A stretch of DNA of 64,000 bases from Cohnella lupini (GCF_003386205.1 NZ_QRDY01000003.1:310001-374000), one strand, 5' to 3'. Shown: positions 42,798 through 51,810, numbered from the stretch's first letter. Notes: a model not told the origin generated them from the sequence alone. Made by a program: numbers and translations.

Positions 42798-43937
42798 CTA
42801 TGATTCCGGGGCGGCGGCATCCGACGGGATCTGCGAGCGTCTCCTTCGGGTGGTTTTCCAAACAAGAAAACTTAGAAGCACCACCGATGTGATATCGGAA
42901 AACGTGCGCGCGATCAACCAAAATTGGTTTACCAATTGGTTGCGCTGTTCGTTGGTCCAAATGGCATAGGCGAAGGTGAGCGCGGCAAAGCCGATATTGA
43001 TCAGCCAATTGATTTTGGGTGTGGGATACTCATCCGGGTCCGGCTTGTATTTCGGACGGCAGGCTTTCAGAAATTCCATCGCCGTATGCCAAGTATTCAT
43101 GGCGAACATGAGCGATAATGCGGTATATAGCAACAGGAAAATATACAGGACCCGATAGACGAAGCCGTACTCCATAATCATCGAATCCGCGGTTACGCTC
43201 CATATGTACAAATATTGGGCAACGCCTACCGTACCATGAAATCCGATTGGCACGAAAAAGGAGACGAGTAAGAAGAACGTGCAGAACAGCGGAATGATCC
43301 ACCGGTAACGAATTTGCGTGCCCTGAGGCAGCAGGCGGTTGAATACGGCCAGCGTATTGTATCCGGCGAACACGAAAGTCGCCGCGCATAGGGAGACAAA
43401 AGACGGCGGAGTTCGAATATAGCCGGCGGTTACCCTGATCGCGTCCCAATCCAGCCAAGGATTGAAAACGGCTTTGAATAAGATCATGATGATAAGCGGA
43501 GCGCTGATGAGAAGCATGATTTCTTGCGCGAATTGTACCGATCTCGTGCAACGGCTTGCGCCCCACACTCCCGCAGCCGTCATGAGTAGCAGGAATAAGT
43601 AGGGATTCATGTCCGGATTGAAAAATTGTTGGATCGTCGCGGAGTACGAGTAAATGACCAAGATCCCGGCTAAGATCCACAGTGTAGATGCTAACAAATT
43701 AATGGTCAGGGCAAGCCAACGAGGCAACAAGCTATTCAATATATCGGGAAGACTCTTTTGCGGGAATCGCAAGTACAGGGACGTCGTCGCGTAAGCGACA
43801 AAAGTTCCTAGTACAACTGCGATCGCCATTGCGGATACGGCTCCATCGAAGCGATGCTGGACGAGCGTCCAAGGAACGAAAAGCATGACATTGATCAAGC
43901 CGACATAGATGACGTGATAGTAGAAATAACGCGACAT
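42798..43937 (-). CDS. Germinant receptor B subunit (GerAB-type permease)
   Basis: A 379-residue membrane protein with about ten hydrophobic segments, of the GerAB/APC superfamily. It is thought to hold the germinant-binding pocket of the receptor. It stands between the A and C genes with gaps of 15 and 21 bp. The ribosome site is weak (AAGAGTTGAT), so translation may depend on the upstream gene. The identity of the germinant cannot be told from sequence. Confidence 0.92.
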   Translation of the reverse strand: MSRYFYYHVIYVGLINVMLFVPWTLVQHRFDGAVSAMAIAVVLGTFVAYATTSLYLRFPQKSLPDILNSLLPRWLALTINLLASTLWILAGILVIYSYSATIQQFFNPDMNPYLFLLLMTAAGVWGASRCTRSVQFAQEIMLLISAPLIIMILFKAVFNPWLDWDAIRVTAGYIRTPPSFVSLCAATFVFAGYNTLAVFNRLLPQGTQIRYRWIIPLFCTFFLLVSFFVPIGFHGTVGVAQYLYIWSVTADSMIMEYGFVYRVLYIFLLLYTALSLMFAMNTWHTAMEFLKACRPKYKPDPDEYPTPKINWLINIGFAALTFAYAIWTNEQRNQLVNQFWLIARTFSDITSVVLLSFLVWKTTRRRRSQIPSDAAAPES

Positions 43938-43952
43938 GGGATCAACTCTTTT

Positions 43953-45266
43953 CTATTTTGGCAATTCTTTGGTTTCGTTGGTGAATAAGGCGAGATAAGG
44001 CTCTCCGAAGCTGCGAAGACCGCAAAGGTAAACGATCAAGGCAAAGAATAGGACGGCGACTCCGCTAATTCCGTAGATCATGGCAATTATGATGAATAAA
44101 TATTTCATCAATCTTACGGATTGGCTGAATGTGGTATTGGGAATGACGAAGTTGGAGATCGCCACGACGGAGGTGACGATGATCATAATGCTGCTGACGA
44201 GCCCGGCTTGCTGAGCCGCTTGGCCGAGAATGAGTCCGCCTACCGTCGTAGCCGTCGATCCGACGATTCTGGGGAGGCGGATGCTCGCTTCTATAAGCGC
44301 TTCGATCATGAACAGCATGATGAACACTTCGATGAACGATGGATAAGGGACCCCGGCCCGGCTTCCGTCGATCGTAAAGGCGATTTGCACCCGGAAGATC
44401 TCGGGATTGTAGGATACGATCGCGATATATAATGCCGGAAGCGTAATCGTAAGGGCTACCGCGATATATCGAACGAGAATCAGCAGGCGAACCATCCAGA
44501 AAGCCTCGTATTCGTCGTCCATCGCGTGCATGAAGTCGTACAATCGGACGGGAAGAAGCAACACGAACCTGCTGCCGTTCAACATGACGGCTATCTTGCC
44601 CTTGCTCAGCATGTCGGCTACGCGGTCCGGGCGCTCGGTTTGCAGGATGGTAGGAAATACGCGATGGTTTTTTTCCGTTAATTGCTTGACCATCTGTCCG
44701 GAGGATTGCAGCAAGTCTAGCTTGACCTTGTCTAATTGTTTATACAAAGCTTTCAATATTTTGGCGTTCACGAGCCGATGATCGTACACGACGAAAAGCG
44801 ACGTACGTGAAAGAGTACCTTTATCGAATGGTTCTACGGTTAGCGACGGAACGTTATATCGGAGACGAAGGAGAAACATATTGATGTTCAAATCTTCAGT
44901 GAACGCTGTCTGCGGGCCTTGGAGCGTGGACTCCACCGTCGGCGCGTCGATCTGAGTCACCGGCGTTCTATCCGATTTGAAAGAAAAGTGTTTTCCCTCG
45001 ATCTTTAGCAAAACGTAACCCTTCAGAATGAGGTTGGCCCATTCTTTGGGATCGTCCGCGTGTTCGTACTTCGGATTAGAATTAAGCATTCTTCTAAATT
45101 CATCCGGGTCGAAACGATAGGATAACGGAACAAGGACGCCGTCCTTGATCTTTTCGTCGCACAGGGAGGGGAAGTAGGCAATTTCGACAGCCCAGAATCC
45201 ATTATCCAGTACATTCGTGAACAGGTCCGTCGCGTTTTTGAACTCGTTACGGATTTCTTCAATCAT
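43953..45266 (-). CDS. Germinant receptor A subunit (GerAA/SpoVAF type)
   Basis: A 437-residue protein with a cytosolic N-terminal part (about 1-230) and a membrane part of five or six segments (about 245-430). SVKTRDLF-like NATDLFTNVLDNG, TERPDRVADMLSKGKIAVMLNGS and IVGGLILGQAAQQAGLVS are typical of GerAA. The open frame reaches 45386, but GGGAGGCG is correctly placed for ATG 45266 and the family begins there. First of the A-B-C operon. A sigma-G-like promoter lies upstream. Confidence 0.92.
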   Translation of the reverse strand: MIEEIRNEFKNATDLFTNVLDNGFWAVEIAYFPSLCDEKIKDGVLVPLSYRFDPDEFRRMLNSNPKYEHADDPKEWANLILKGYVLLKIEGKHFSFKSDRTPVTQIDAPTVESTLQGPQTAFTEDLNINMFLLRLRYNVPSLTVEPFDKGTLSRTSLFVVYDHRLVNAKILKALYKQLDKVKLDLLQSSGQMVKQLTEKNHRVFPTILQTERPDRVADMLSKGKIAVMLNGSRFVLLLPVRLYDFMHAMDDEYEAFWMVRLLILVRYIAVALTITLPALYIAIVSYNPEIFRVQIAFTIDGSRAGVPYPSFIEVFIMLFMIEALIEASIRLPRIVGSTATTVGGLILGQAAQQAGLVSSIMIIVTSVVAISNFVIPNTTFSQSVRLMKYLFIIIAMIYGISGVAVLFFALIVYLCGLRSFGEPYLALFTNETKELPK

Positions 45267-45304
45267 GAAGCAAGCGCCTCCCATCCTTGATTTTCCATCC
45301 TTTG

Positions 45305-45333
45305 TATATTGCCCCAAGCCATTGAGATCATAC
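45305..45333 (-). promoter_or_regulatory. Possible sigma-G promoter of the germinant receptor operon
   Basis: On the minus strand GTATG (45333-45329) and CAATATA (45311-45305) are 17 bp apart, near the sigma-G pattern GnATR-N18-CATnnTA with one mismatch. Forespore expression is expected for gerA operons. Confidence 0.4.
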
Positions 45334-45390
45334 GCATCCGAGATTAACTCTGCGGAATAATAGTCTATAGATGCTTTTGCGGGCAACCTT

Positions 45391-45399
45391 TGGTAAAAT
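45391..45399 (+). promoter_or_regulatory. Extended -10 promoter of rph
   Basis: TGG-TAAAAT is an extended -10 element about 32 bp before the rph start. Confidence 0.4.
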
Positions 45400-45430
45400 G
45401 GTTAAAGTTCAGTCTTTGGGAGGCAAAATC

Positions 45431-46177
45431 ATGAGATCCGACGGTAGACAATTCCGTGACTTGCGAGCTTTCGCGGTTACGCTTCATCCGAATAAATACG
45501 CGGAGGGATCCGTTCTAATTGAAGCCGGCAATACGAAAGTACTCTGTACGGCTTCCGTGGAAGAAAGAGTGCCTCCGTTCTTGAAAGGGCAAGGCAAAGG
45601 CTGGGTAACGGCCGAATATTCCATGCTGCCTCGCGCGACGCACACCCGTAACCAAAGGGAAGCTGTTAAAGGTAAACTAACGGGACGCACGATGGAAATC
45701 CAGCGTCTCATCGGCCGGGCGCTTCGTTCGGTAGTAAACTTGCATGCGCTCGGGGAGAGGACGATCACTCTGGATTGCGACGTCCTACAGGCGGACGGAG
45801 GAACCCGGACGACTTCCATTACCGGCGCTTATATCGCATTGGCTCTTGCCATACATAAGCTGGCCGGAACGAACGCTTTCGACAAATATCCGCTAACTGA
45901 TTTTTTGGCTTCGATCAGCGTAGGCGTCATTCAAGAGCAGCCGGTCGTAGACTTGAACTACGAAGAAGACTCCAAGGCCAAAGTGGACATGAACGTGGTC
46001 ATGACGGGAGCCGGAGCCTTCGTGGAAGTGCAAGGAACTGGCGAAGAAGCTCCTTTTACGCGTACGGAGCTTGATGAAATGCTATCCCTAGCCGAGGAAG
46101 CGATTCAGAAGCTAATTCAATTGCAGAAGGATACGTTAGGCGCAGCCGGAGAACGAATCGGCAGAGGCAAGGCATGA
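45431..46177 (+). CDS. rph: Ribonuclease PH
   Basis: A 248-residue phosphorolytic 3'-5' exoribonuclease that trims tRNA 3' ends. [12 protein letters not shown] opens the protein, and LMLPRAT-like [17 protein letters not shown] and [21 protein letters not shown] carry the RNase PH signatures. The frame begins at 45371 but GGGAGG is set for ATG 45431, matching the family start. It overlaps rdgB by 4 nt, the arrangement common in Bacillales. Confidence 0.96.
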   Translation: MRSDGRQFRDLRAFAVTLHPNKYAEGSVLIEAGNTKVLCTASVEERVPPFLKGQGKGWVTAEYSMLPRATHTRNQREAVKGKLTGRTMEIQRLIGRALRSVVNLHALGERTITLDCDVLQADGGTRTTSITGAYIALALAIHKLAGTNAFDKYPLTDFLASISVGVIQEQPVVDLNYEEDSKAKVDMNVVMTGAGAFVEVQGTGEEAPFTRTELDEMLSLAEEAIQKLIQLQKDTLGAAGERIGRGKA

Positions 46178-46818
46178 TCGGAGAAGGCGGCACGCTGGTT
46201 CTGGCGACTCGGAACAAGGGGAAATCGAAAGAATTCCGCGAAGCCTTCGGAAAGCTTGGGGTAACGGTTAAAGATTTGCATGATTTCGAGGGGATCCCGG
46301 ACATCGAGGAAACCGGCGCTACATTCGCGGACAACGCTTATCTGAAAGCGAAGGCGGTCGCGGATATTTTGAACCTGCCGGTTCTCGCCGACGATTCGGG
46401 GTTATGCGTCGATGCTTTGAACGGGGCGCCGGGCGTATTCTCCGCTCGTTACGCAGGGGAAGGGGCCGGGGACAAAGCCAACAACGCCAAGCTAGTACGA
46501 GAGCTGGAGCTGCTGGGGGCTATTGTGCCGGAAAGCGAGGAAGGCGAGGGTCCTCGGTTATCGAGTCCCGCCAGATTCGCCTGCTCGCTCGTCTTGTACG
46601 ATCCCGCCGACGATAGCCGGCTGGGAGCGGAGGGAACGGTCGAAGGATATATTTTGCGGGAAGCCCGGGGTGCGGACGGCTTCGGATACGATCCGTTATT
46701 CTGGATCCCTTCTCGCCGTCTTAGCATGGCGGAGCTTTCGGTGGAGGAGAAGAACGGAATTAGCCATCGAGGGAATGCTTTGCGGAAGTTGTTAGCCTTG
46801 ATCCCGAAAGCTAACTGA
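46174..46818 (+). CDS. rdgB: XTP/dITP diphosphatase (RdgB/HAM1)
   Basis: A 214-residue nucleotide-cleaning pyrophosphatase that removes deaminated purine triphosphates. [16 protein letters not shown] at the N-terminus, [22 protein letters not shown] near 70 and [14 protein letters not shown] near 165 are the family motifs. It is translationally coupled to rph and ends at a strong terminator. Confidence 0.96.
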   Translation: MIGEGGTLVLATRNKGKSKEFREAFGKLGVTVKDLHDFEGIPDIEETGATFADNAYLKAKAVADILNLPVLADDSGLCVDALNGAPGVFSARYAGEGAGDKANNAKLVRELELLGAIVPESEEGEGPRLSSPARFACSLVLYDPADDSRLGAEGTVEGYILREARGADGFGYDPLFWIPSRRLSMAELSVEEKNGISHRGNALRKLLALIPKAN

Positions 46819-46826
46819 TTTATAGC

Positions 46827-46875
46827 AAAGAGACCCGCGCTCCACCACTGTAGAAGGTGGAGCGCGGGTCTCTTT
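46827..46875. terminator. Bidirectional terminator after rdgB/asnB
   Basis: A perfect 20-bp stem (46827-46846 with 46856-46875) with a 9-nt loop stands between the convergent rdgB and asnB genes. Confidence 0.9.
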
Positions 46876-46910
46876 CGTGTACCCGTCGATAACGACAGCA
46901 ATAAGGAATT

Positions 46911-48767
46911 TCACAGAACAAGCTTAACTTTGTATTCCCTTAGCCAGAAATCCATCTGCAACAAGTAAGCGAACAATTGCGGACCGGACATGAGCTGGCC
47001 GAACCAAGGAAGATGCGAGCTCGCATCGGACGCGGCAATGAGGTCCCTGATTTTTTTCGCGTTCACTAGCGGCAAGAGCGGACTAGCCGGATCGTCCAAT
47101 CGCTCCAGAAGATGATTCCGGACAGCCGTCAAGTAGTTCGGATTATGGGTTTTCGGATAAGGACTTTTTTTGCGATATAAGACATCGTCGGGAAGAACTC
47201 CCTCCAGCGCTTTTCTCAAAATGCCTTTCTCGCGGGTTCCCGCCGTTTTGATTTCCCATGGAATGTTCCATACGTATTCGACCAGACGATGGTCGCAGAA
47301 AGGAACGCGCACTTCCAAGCCGGCCGCCATGCTCATCCGGTCCTTGCGATCGAGAAGAGTGGGCATGAATCGCGTAATATTCAGATAGGACATTCGCCTC
47401 ATGCGTCTGCGAACCTCGTCTTCTCCGTCCAGGTGTGGAACCTCGGCTACGGCTTGCGAATACCGATCCGCTAAATATTCCTGGGGTCTAATCCGTTCTT
47501 TCAGTTCGGGGGAGAGCAGGCTCGAGCGCAAGCCGGTTGCCAGCGACCATGGGAAGGTTTCGGCTTTTAGCGCGTCTTCGCGATGAAACCAAGGGTAGCC
47601 GCCGAAGATTTCGTCCGCGGCTTCTCCTGAGATGGCGACCGTGGCTTCCTTCTTAATCTCCCGGCAGAATAAATACAACGATGCGTCGATATCCGCCATT
47701 CCGGGCGTATCCTTCGCTAACACGGCTGCTTCGAGCGCATTAACCAGCTCGGGCGTATCGAATTGGACGGGGTGATGGACGGTCGATAAGTACTCGGTCA
47801 TCCTCTTGATCCAAGGGGCATCGCTGTTCGGCTGAAAGTCGTGGGCATGGAAATGCTTGTCGTTGTCGACGTAATCGACCGAGAAGGTGTGCACGTCGCC
47901 TTGATTCGTATTCTTATAGTAATTCACCGCAATGGAAGTCAAGGCGCTGGAATCGAGTCCCCCTGACAGCAACGTGCAGATCGGAACGTCCGAGACGAGC
48001 TGACGCTCTACCGTATCCGTAAGCAATTCCCTTACTCTGCTCGCGGTTTGTTCGACATCCTCTTCGTGCTCGGCGCTCTGCAACTGCCAGTAAGCGGACG
48101 TTCTCAAGCCGTTGCGGTCGTAGTGAGCGAAGTGTCCGGGTTTCAGCTCCTGTAAATCGCGCCAAATCCCGTGGCCGGGAGTACGGGCGGGACCGATCAC
48201 GAACAGCTCTGCCAAGCCTTCCGCGTCGATTTCCGCAGGAACGTCGGGGTGAGCCAATATCGCTTTGGGCTCCGAGCCGAATAGAAGCCTTCCTTCCTCG
48301 CGCCGATAGAACAAAGGTTTTACGCCTAGACGGTCGCGCGCCATGAATAAGCTCTCCTCCGCCGTATGCCAGATGGCAAAAGCGAAAATGCCGTTGAATT
48401 TCTCCACGCATTCCGGTCCCCACTCCACGAAACCGTTAAGCAATACTTCCGTATCGCACGTGGTCCTAAATCGGTAGCCGATAACCTCCAATTGCTTGCG
48501 AAGCTCCGGCGCGTTGTACAATTCGCCGTTATAGACGAGAACGCAGTCATGAGTATCCGAACCTTTAGCGGGTCGAACCATCGGCTGGGCGCCATTAGCA
48601 GGATCCATAACGGATAGCCGACGATGCCCGAAGGCGCAATGGCGGGAGAGCCAAGTTCCGGCCGCATCCGGTCCGCGGAGTTCGAGCGTCTCGGTCATTT
48701 TCTCGATCGTATCCGCCTGCGTCGTTAAGTCCTTGCTCCAGTCAATCCATCCGGTTATTCCACACAT
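46911..48767 (-). CDS. asnB: Asparagine synthase (glutamine-hydrolysing)
   Basis: A 618-residue class II enzyme that makes asparagine from aspartate, glutamine and ATP. Cys2 (MCGITG) is the glutaminase nucleophile; residues 1-210 are the N-terminal amidotransferase domain. The synthetase domain follows with LLSGGLDSSALTSIA near 265 and SGEAADEIFGGYPWF near 365. Bacillus has three paralogues (AsnB, AsnH, AsnO), and which one this equals is not settled. GAGGAGGG precedes the ATG. Divergent from three small unknown genes. Confidence 0.94.
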   Translation of the reverse strand: MCGITGWIDWSKDLTTQADTIEKMTETLELRGPDAAGTWLSRHCAFGHRRLSVMDPANGAQPMVRPAKGSDTHDCVLVYNGELYNAPELRKQLEVIGYRFRTTCDTEVLLNGFVEWGPECVEKFNGIFAFAIWHTAEESLFMARDRLGVKPLFYRREEGRLLFGSEPKAILAHPDVPAEIDAEGLAELFVIGPARTPGHGIWRDLQELKPGHFAHYDRNGLRTSAYWQLQSAEHEEDVEQTASRVRELLTDTVERQLVSDVPICTLLSGGLDSSALTSIAVNYYKNTNQGDVHTFSVDYVDNDKHFHAHDFQPNSDAPWIKRMTEYLSTVHHPVQFDTPELVNALEAAVLAKDTPGMADIDASLYLFCREIKKEATVAISGEAADEIFGGYPWFHREDALKAETFPWSLATGLRSSLLSPELKERIRPQEYLADRYSQAVAEVPHLDGEDEVRRRMRRMSYLNITRFMPTLLDRKDRMSMAAGLEVRVPFCDHRLVEYVWNIPWEIKTAGTREKGILRKALEGVLPDDVLYRKKSPYPKTHNPNYLTAVRNHLLERLDDPASPLLPLVNAKKIRDLIAASDASSHLPWFGQLMSGPQLFAYLLQMDFWLREYKVKLVL

Positions 48768-48901
48768 GTGCCTTCAACCCTCCTCTGCCTAAAAACCGAT
48801 CATAAGATGGATATGCGAAAAAAGGCATAACATGTATGTCCTCCGGGAGAAAATACGGGAAGAGAAACGGTACATCACCGGGAAAGGAGACTAATTGCCT
48901 T

Positions 48902-49231
48902 ATGACGGAATTCCAGGCTCCCGATTCGGAAAGGAAAACTTACTACGTGGCTGTCGGAGCGAGGCAAATTTTGGAGGATGCCCACTCGGCGTCTTTCGAA
49001 TTCGCAATCCACGCCAATGAGGACGAACTTACCGAGCTTCAAGACTTGTTCGAGGAACTACAAGACTCCGACGAAGATAATGCCTTTCACTTCAGCGGAT
49101 TACCGACCGTTAGCGACGATCCTGAGGACGTCACATACGACACGCTGTTCAAGGATATTTATCGTTTGCTTCATAAGCTCGGCACTCACGAAACCAGAAG
49201 CCATATCGAGTCGATGGGTATTTTGCAATGA
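48902..49231 (+). CDS. Small acidic protein of unknown function
   Basis: A 109-residue protein I do not recognise. It is acidic, with a central run ELQDLFEELQDSDEDN and a C-terminal helical segment (DIYRLLHKLGTHETRSHIES). No signal peptide or membrane segment. ATG 48902 follows AAAGGAG by 12 nt; the frame opens earlier at 48836. It leads a three-gene group (48902-49771) divergent from asnB, with gaps of 24 and 48 bp. Confidence 0.7.
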   Translation: MTEFQAPDSERKTYYVAVGARQILEDAHSASFEFAIHANEDELTELQDLFEELQDSDEDNAFHFSGLPTVSDDPEDVTYDTLFKDIYRLLHKLGTHETRSHIESMGILQ

Positions 49232-49255
49232 GCGGGAGGAAGGGAGCATCTAGTG

Positions 49256-49591
49256 ATGAAAGTTAGAGAAGCCCAGTTCAGGAGGGTGCTCGATCGCGGA
49301 GGACAACCGTTCGGGGAAGTGGAAGTGTCCACCGACCATCCGCGGGACCCGCAGATGCTGGCTTATTTCCGTGCGACCTCCGATAGCGAATACGCGCTCG
49401 TTAACCTGATTTCCAACGACGCCGATTATGAGGTCGATTGGTTCGATAACAGCTTGCATTCCGCGTTCGAAGACGTAACGAAGCCGCTGTTTTCTTCGCC
49501 CGACCACATGTCCGTCAACGATCGGGATGAGTTCGCCGCGCAAATTCTGGCTTACCCTGGAATAGCGGAAGCATTGGATAGGAACTTATAA
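49256..49591 (+). CDS. Small conserved-looking protein of unknown function
   Basis: A 111-residue soluble protein I do not recognise: mixed alpha/beta, with KVREAQFRRVLDRGGQPFGE at the start and a C-terminal DREFAAQILAYPG-like DRDEFAAQILAYPGIAEAL. Ribosome site AGGGAG lies about nine bases before ATG 49256; a GTG is directly in front. It stands between two other small genes and is probably co-transcribed with them. Confidence 0.7.
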   Translation: MKVREAQFRRVLDRGGQPFGEVEVSTDHPRDPQMLAYFRATSDSEYALVNLISNDADYEVDWFDNSLHSAFEDVTKPLFSSPDHMSVNDRDEFAAQILAYPGIAEALDRNL

Positions 49592-49639
49592 GGAAAGACG
49601 AACGCATGGCGAATGTCGCCGAGGGAGGTGAATTCATCC

Positions 49640-49771
49640 GTGGCCGATAAATTCAAGAAGAACAAAGGCAACCAGATCTCCAAGAAGGGCGAGGAGTTCG
49701 TAGAAGAAACATTGAAGAACAACACGTTCCATCCCGCTCAGAATAGCCCCGCGAAACCTCATAACCGCTAA
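49640..49771 (+). CDS. 43-residue basic small protein
   Basis: A short gene starting at GTG with GGAGGTG eight to nine bases upstream. The product begins MADKFKKNKGNQISKKGEEF and ends in KPHNR; it is rich in Lys, Asn and Glu and hydrophilic. In size and composition it resembles minor spore proteins, but it does not match any Ssp sequence I can recall. Downstream lies the repeat-bearing spacer. Strong ribosome site and good codon pattern support it being real. Confidence 0.6.
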   Translation: MADKFKKNKGNQISKKGEEFVEETLKNNTFHPAQNSPAKPHNR

Positions 49772-49794
49772 GAGATAACTGTCACGAAGCGGTA

Positions 49795-49830
49795 CTATTC
49801 GCTATGAAGCCGCTCGGCGGTAGCGAATAG
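49795..49830. repeat. Inverted repeat (hairpin)
   Basis: CTATTCGCT (49795-49803) pairs with AGCGAATAG (49822-49830), with an inner CCGC/GCGG pair and a flanking GGT/ACC pair. It lies 24 bp after the 43-residue gene and may end its transcript, although no T-run follows. Confidence 0.6.
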
Positions 49831-49901
49831 CACCGCGACCTGGCGCTCGACGGCACCGCATGCCGCTTTATTGTGCTTATGAACGCCAAACCACGCCTAC
49901 C

Positions 49902-49976
49902 TTAACGGCACGGCGTGCCGTTAAAACGAGCCAAAACACCCCAACCCACCGCCTTAACGGCACGGCGTGCCGTTAA
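49902..49976. repeat. Two identical 23-bp palindromic repeats
   Basis: TTAACGGCACG-G-CGTGCCGTTAA occurs twice without change, at 49902-49924 and 49954-49976. Each is a perfect 11-bp inverted repeat around one base. A decayed third copy (GACGGCACCGCATGCCG) lies at about 49849-49865. They are in a 588-bp spacer (49772-50359) with no convincing gene, and look like REP-type elements or paired operators. Confidence 0.75.
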
Positions 49977-50132
49977 ACACCGACAAGTCTTGAACCTCCT
50001 TTTAACGGGCGGCCGAACGAACCATATCCGAGCGCATTTCCCGTTGGAGTACCGGCGAACCCGACCAGCTTATACAGTTAGACAACTTGCAATTAGAATT
50101 GGTTTCGAAACTCTCTCGCGTCATAATCATTC

Positions 50133-50348
50133 AATGGAAAATATTTCTTCCGCCATCGATAGCGAGATTATGATAACTGGTCAGGGACAGTTGCGGCTCG
50201 AGGAGGAAGTTCGAATAAACGACGGCGAGGAGGCATACGTAGGCGGATTAACGGCTTCGACGGGTAACTCCATCCACCGCCGGGTTGACGGAGGAATCGC
50301 TTAAGCAAGCCGAATATGCGGTCGTGTTCAAAGTCGCGCTGAAATAAG
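50133..50348 (+). pseudogene. Possible decayed coding remnant
   Basis: From ATG 50133 a 56-codon frame (MENISSAIDSEIMITGQGQL...) ends at 50304, and a shifted frame continues with a coherent C-terminal phrase (TEESLKQAEYAVVFKVALK) ending about 50346. Joining them needs one frameshift near 50270. There is no ribosome site and I cannot name a family, so this is only a hint. Confidence 0.2.
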
Positions 50349-50374
50349 CGCTTAAATACTCATTTCAACGCGAC
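50333..50374 (-). terminator. Hairpin at the end of the EamA gene
   Basis: GTCGCGCTGAAAT (50333-50345) pairs with ATTTCAACGCGAC (50362-50374) with one wobble. It overlaps the last codons of the EamA gene and probably ends its transcript. Confidence 0.5.
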
Positions 50375-50788
50375 AAGCACGGCGCCGCCAGCGATCATCG
50401 CCACTCCGAGCGCGTTCATCCACGATATTTTCTCGCCGAGGAAGAAGAAGGCGAGGACGACGGCGAGGACTACGCTAAGCTTGTCGATAGGACCGACCTG
50501 AGAGACCTTGCCTCCCTTCAGCGCAAGAAAATAAAACAGCCACGATAACGCCCCGGCAACGCCGCTTAACAGAATGAAGGACATCGCCTTTCTCTGCGCG
50601 ACGATTTCTCCGAGCTGGCTGAACTTCCCCTGCACCGCGACGACTCCGAGTAAGAAGAGAGCCATGATAACCGCTCGGATCGCGGTGGCGGAATTGGCGT
50701 CGATATCCTTCAGTCCTATTTTTCCGAAGATCGCCACGAGCGCTGCCGTAGCGGCCGACAGTAATGCATAGATCAACCACGTTCCCAT
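50360..50788 (-). CDS. Half-size EamA-family membrane transporter
   Basis: A 142-residue membrane protein with five hydrophobic segments forming a single EamA/DMT domain (LSAATAALVAIFGKIGL at the start, GEKISWMNALGVAMIAGGAVLVALK at the end). Full-length DMT carriers have two such domains; half-size ones act as dimers. The substrate is unknown. GGAGGG precedes the ATG at the correct distance. It lies 43 bp beyond the YihY gene and may share its transcript. Confidence 0.85.
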   Translation of the reverse strand: MGTWLIYALLSAATAALVAIFGKIGLKDIDANSATAIRAVIMALFLLGVVAVQGKFSQLGEIVAQRKAMSFILLSGVAGALSWLFYFLALKGGKVSQVGPIDKLSVVLAVVLAFFFLGEKISWMNALGVAMIAGGAVLVALK

Positions 50789-50831
50789 CTTTCGCCCTCC
50801 GTTACGGATTTGAGTCGATGTCGTCCAAATA

Positions 50832-51722
50832 TTATACGGTTTTTTTATTCACCCAAGGCAAGTGCAGTCCGTATTTTTTGGTTTCGCATTTCACTTTGCC
50901 TTCTCTGCCGAAAGCATAAGTCGCGTTTATCTCTCCCCCGAGCAGCACGATGATGGAGCTCCAATAGAGCCATATCAATAACACGATGATACCGCCTAGG
51001 CTGCCGTAGGTTTTGGCGTAATTGCCGAAATGATTGACGTAGAAAGAAAACAATAGCGAGGAAACGATCCAACCGACGGTCGTGAAAACCGAACCCGGCA
51101 GCACATCGCGCCAGGTCAGCCTGCGGTTAGGCGTAACTTGGTACATGAGCATGAACACTCCGAATATGGCGACTAGAGGAATCGCGAGCTTAAGAACGCT
51201 CCATATCCGCGGGAAAGCGACAGGATAGTTCAGCCATTCGAATAAGTATTCACCGATGATTCTTCCGAATACGAGCGTAAGCATGCTGATGAGGATGACA
51301 ACGGCAAGGACCACGGTCGAGATGACCGATATTCCCCTTACGATCCAAAAAGGTCTCGTTTCCTCCTCGTCGTATGCTTTGTTTAGCCCTTTGATGATCG
51401 CGTTCACCCCGTTGGATGCCGCCCAGATCGTAGCGAGCATCCCTATGGACAGAATGGCGCCATTGCGGTTTAGCGTTACCTCGTCAATGCTGTTTCTGAC
51501 AATGTCCCCCGTATCGGAAGGGAGAACCCGGATGAAATCTCCGATTAGCTCATCGGCCGAAACGTCCGCGAAGCCTATCAGGCTAACAAGGAAAATAAGG
51601 AAGGGAAAGAAGGCCAAGATTAAGTAGTAGGTCAACTGCGCGCCTAGCGAGGGGACGTCGTCCTCCCGGAACCGAGAAATTAAGCATTGGACGAATTCGA
51701 TCGTTTTATTCTGCTTCTTCAT
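50832..51722 (-). CDS. YihY/BrkB-family membrane protein
   Basis: A 296-residue membrane protein with about six segments. PSLGAQLTYYLILAFFPFLIF near residue 23, ANGVNAIIKGLNKAYDEEE near 105 and SLGGIIVLLIWLYWSSIIVLLG near 240 are hallmarks of the YihY/UPF0761 family. The old label ribonuclease BN is a misannotation of E. coli RbnA. Its job is not known. GGGAGAAG precedes the ATG. Confidence 0.9.
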   Translation of the reverse strand: MKKQNKTIEFVQCLISRFREDDVPSLGAQLTYYLILAFFPFLIFLVSLIGFADVSADELIGDFIRVLPSDTGDIVRNSIDEVTLNRNGAILSIGMLATIWAASNGVNAIIKGLNKAYDEEETRPFWIVRGISVISTVVLAVVILISMLTLVFGRIIGEYLFEWLNYPVAFPRIWSVLKLAIPLVAIFGVFMLMYQVTPNRRLTWRDVLPGSVFTTVGWIVSSLLFSFYVNHFGNYAKTYGSLGGIIVLLIWLYWSSIIVLLGGEINATYAFGREGKVKCETKKYGLHLPWVNKKTV

Positions 51723-51810
51723 ATTTTACTTCTCCCTCGGATGGTTGTTTTTATGTTCTCTATCTGACTTCTTTATGTTTTATTACCCACCGCGATTCGT
51801 TCTTAAAGCA

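Noticed and set aside
46819..46910. A possible T-box or riboswitch between rdgB and asnB
   Set aside because: The structure is a simple 20-bp terminator stem at gene ends, and asnB is transcribed toward it from the other side.
49915..50304. A 129-codon plus-strand frame as a normal gene
   Set aside because: It begins inside a palindromic repeat, has no ribosome site and reads as arginine-rich translated repeat for its first half.
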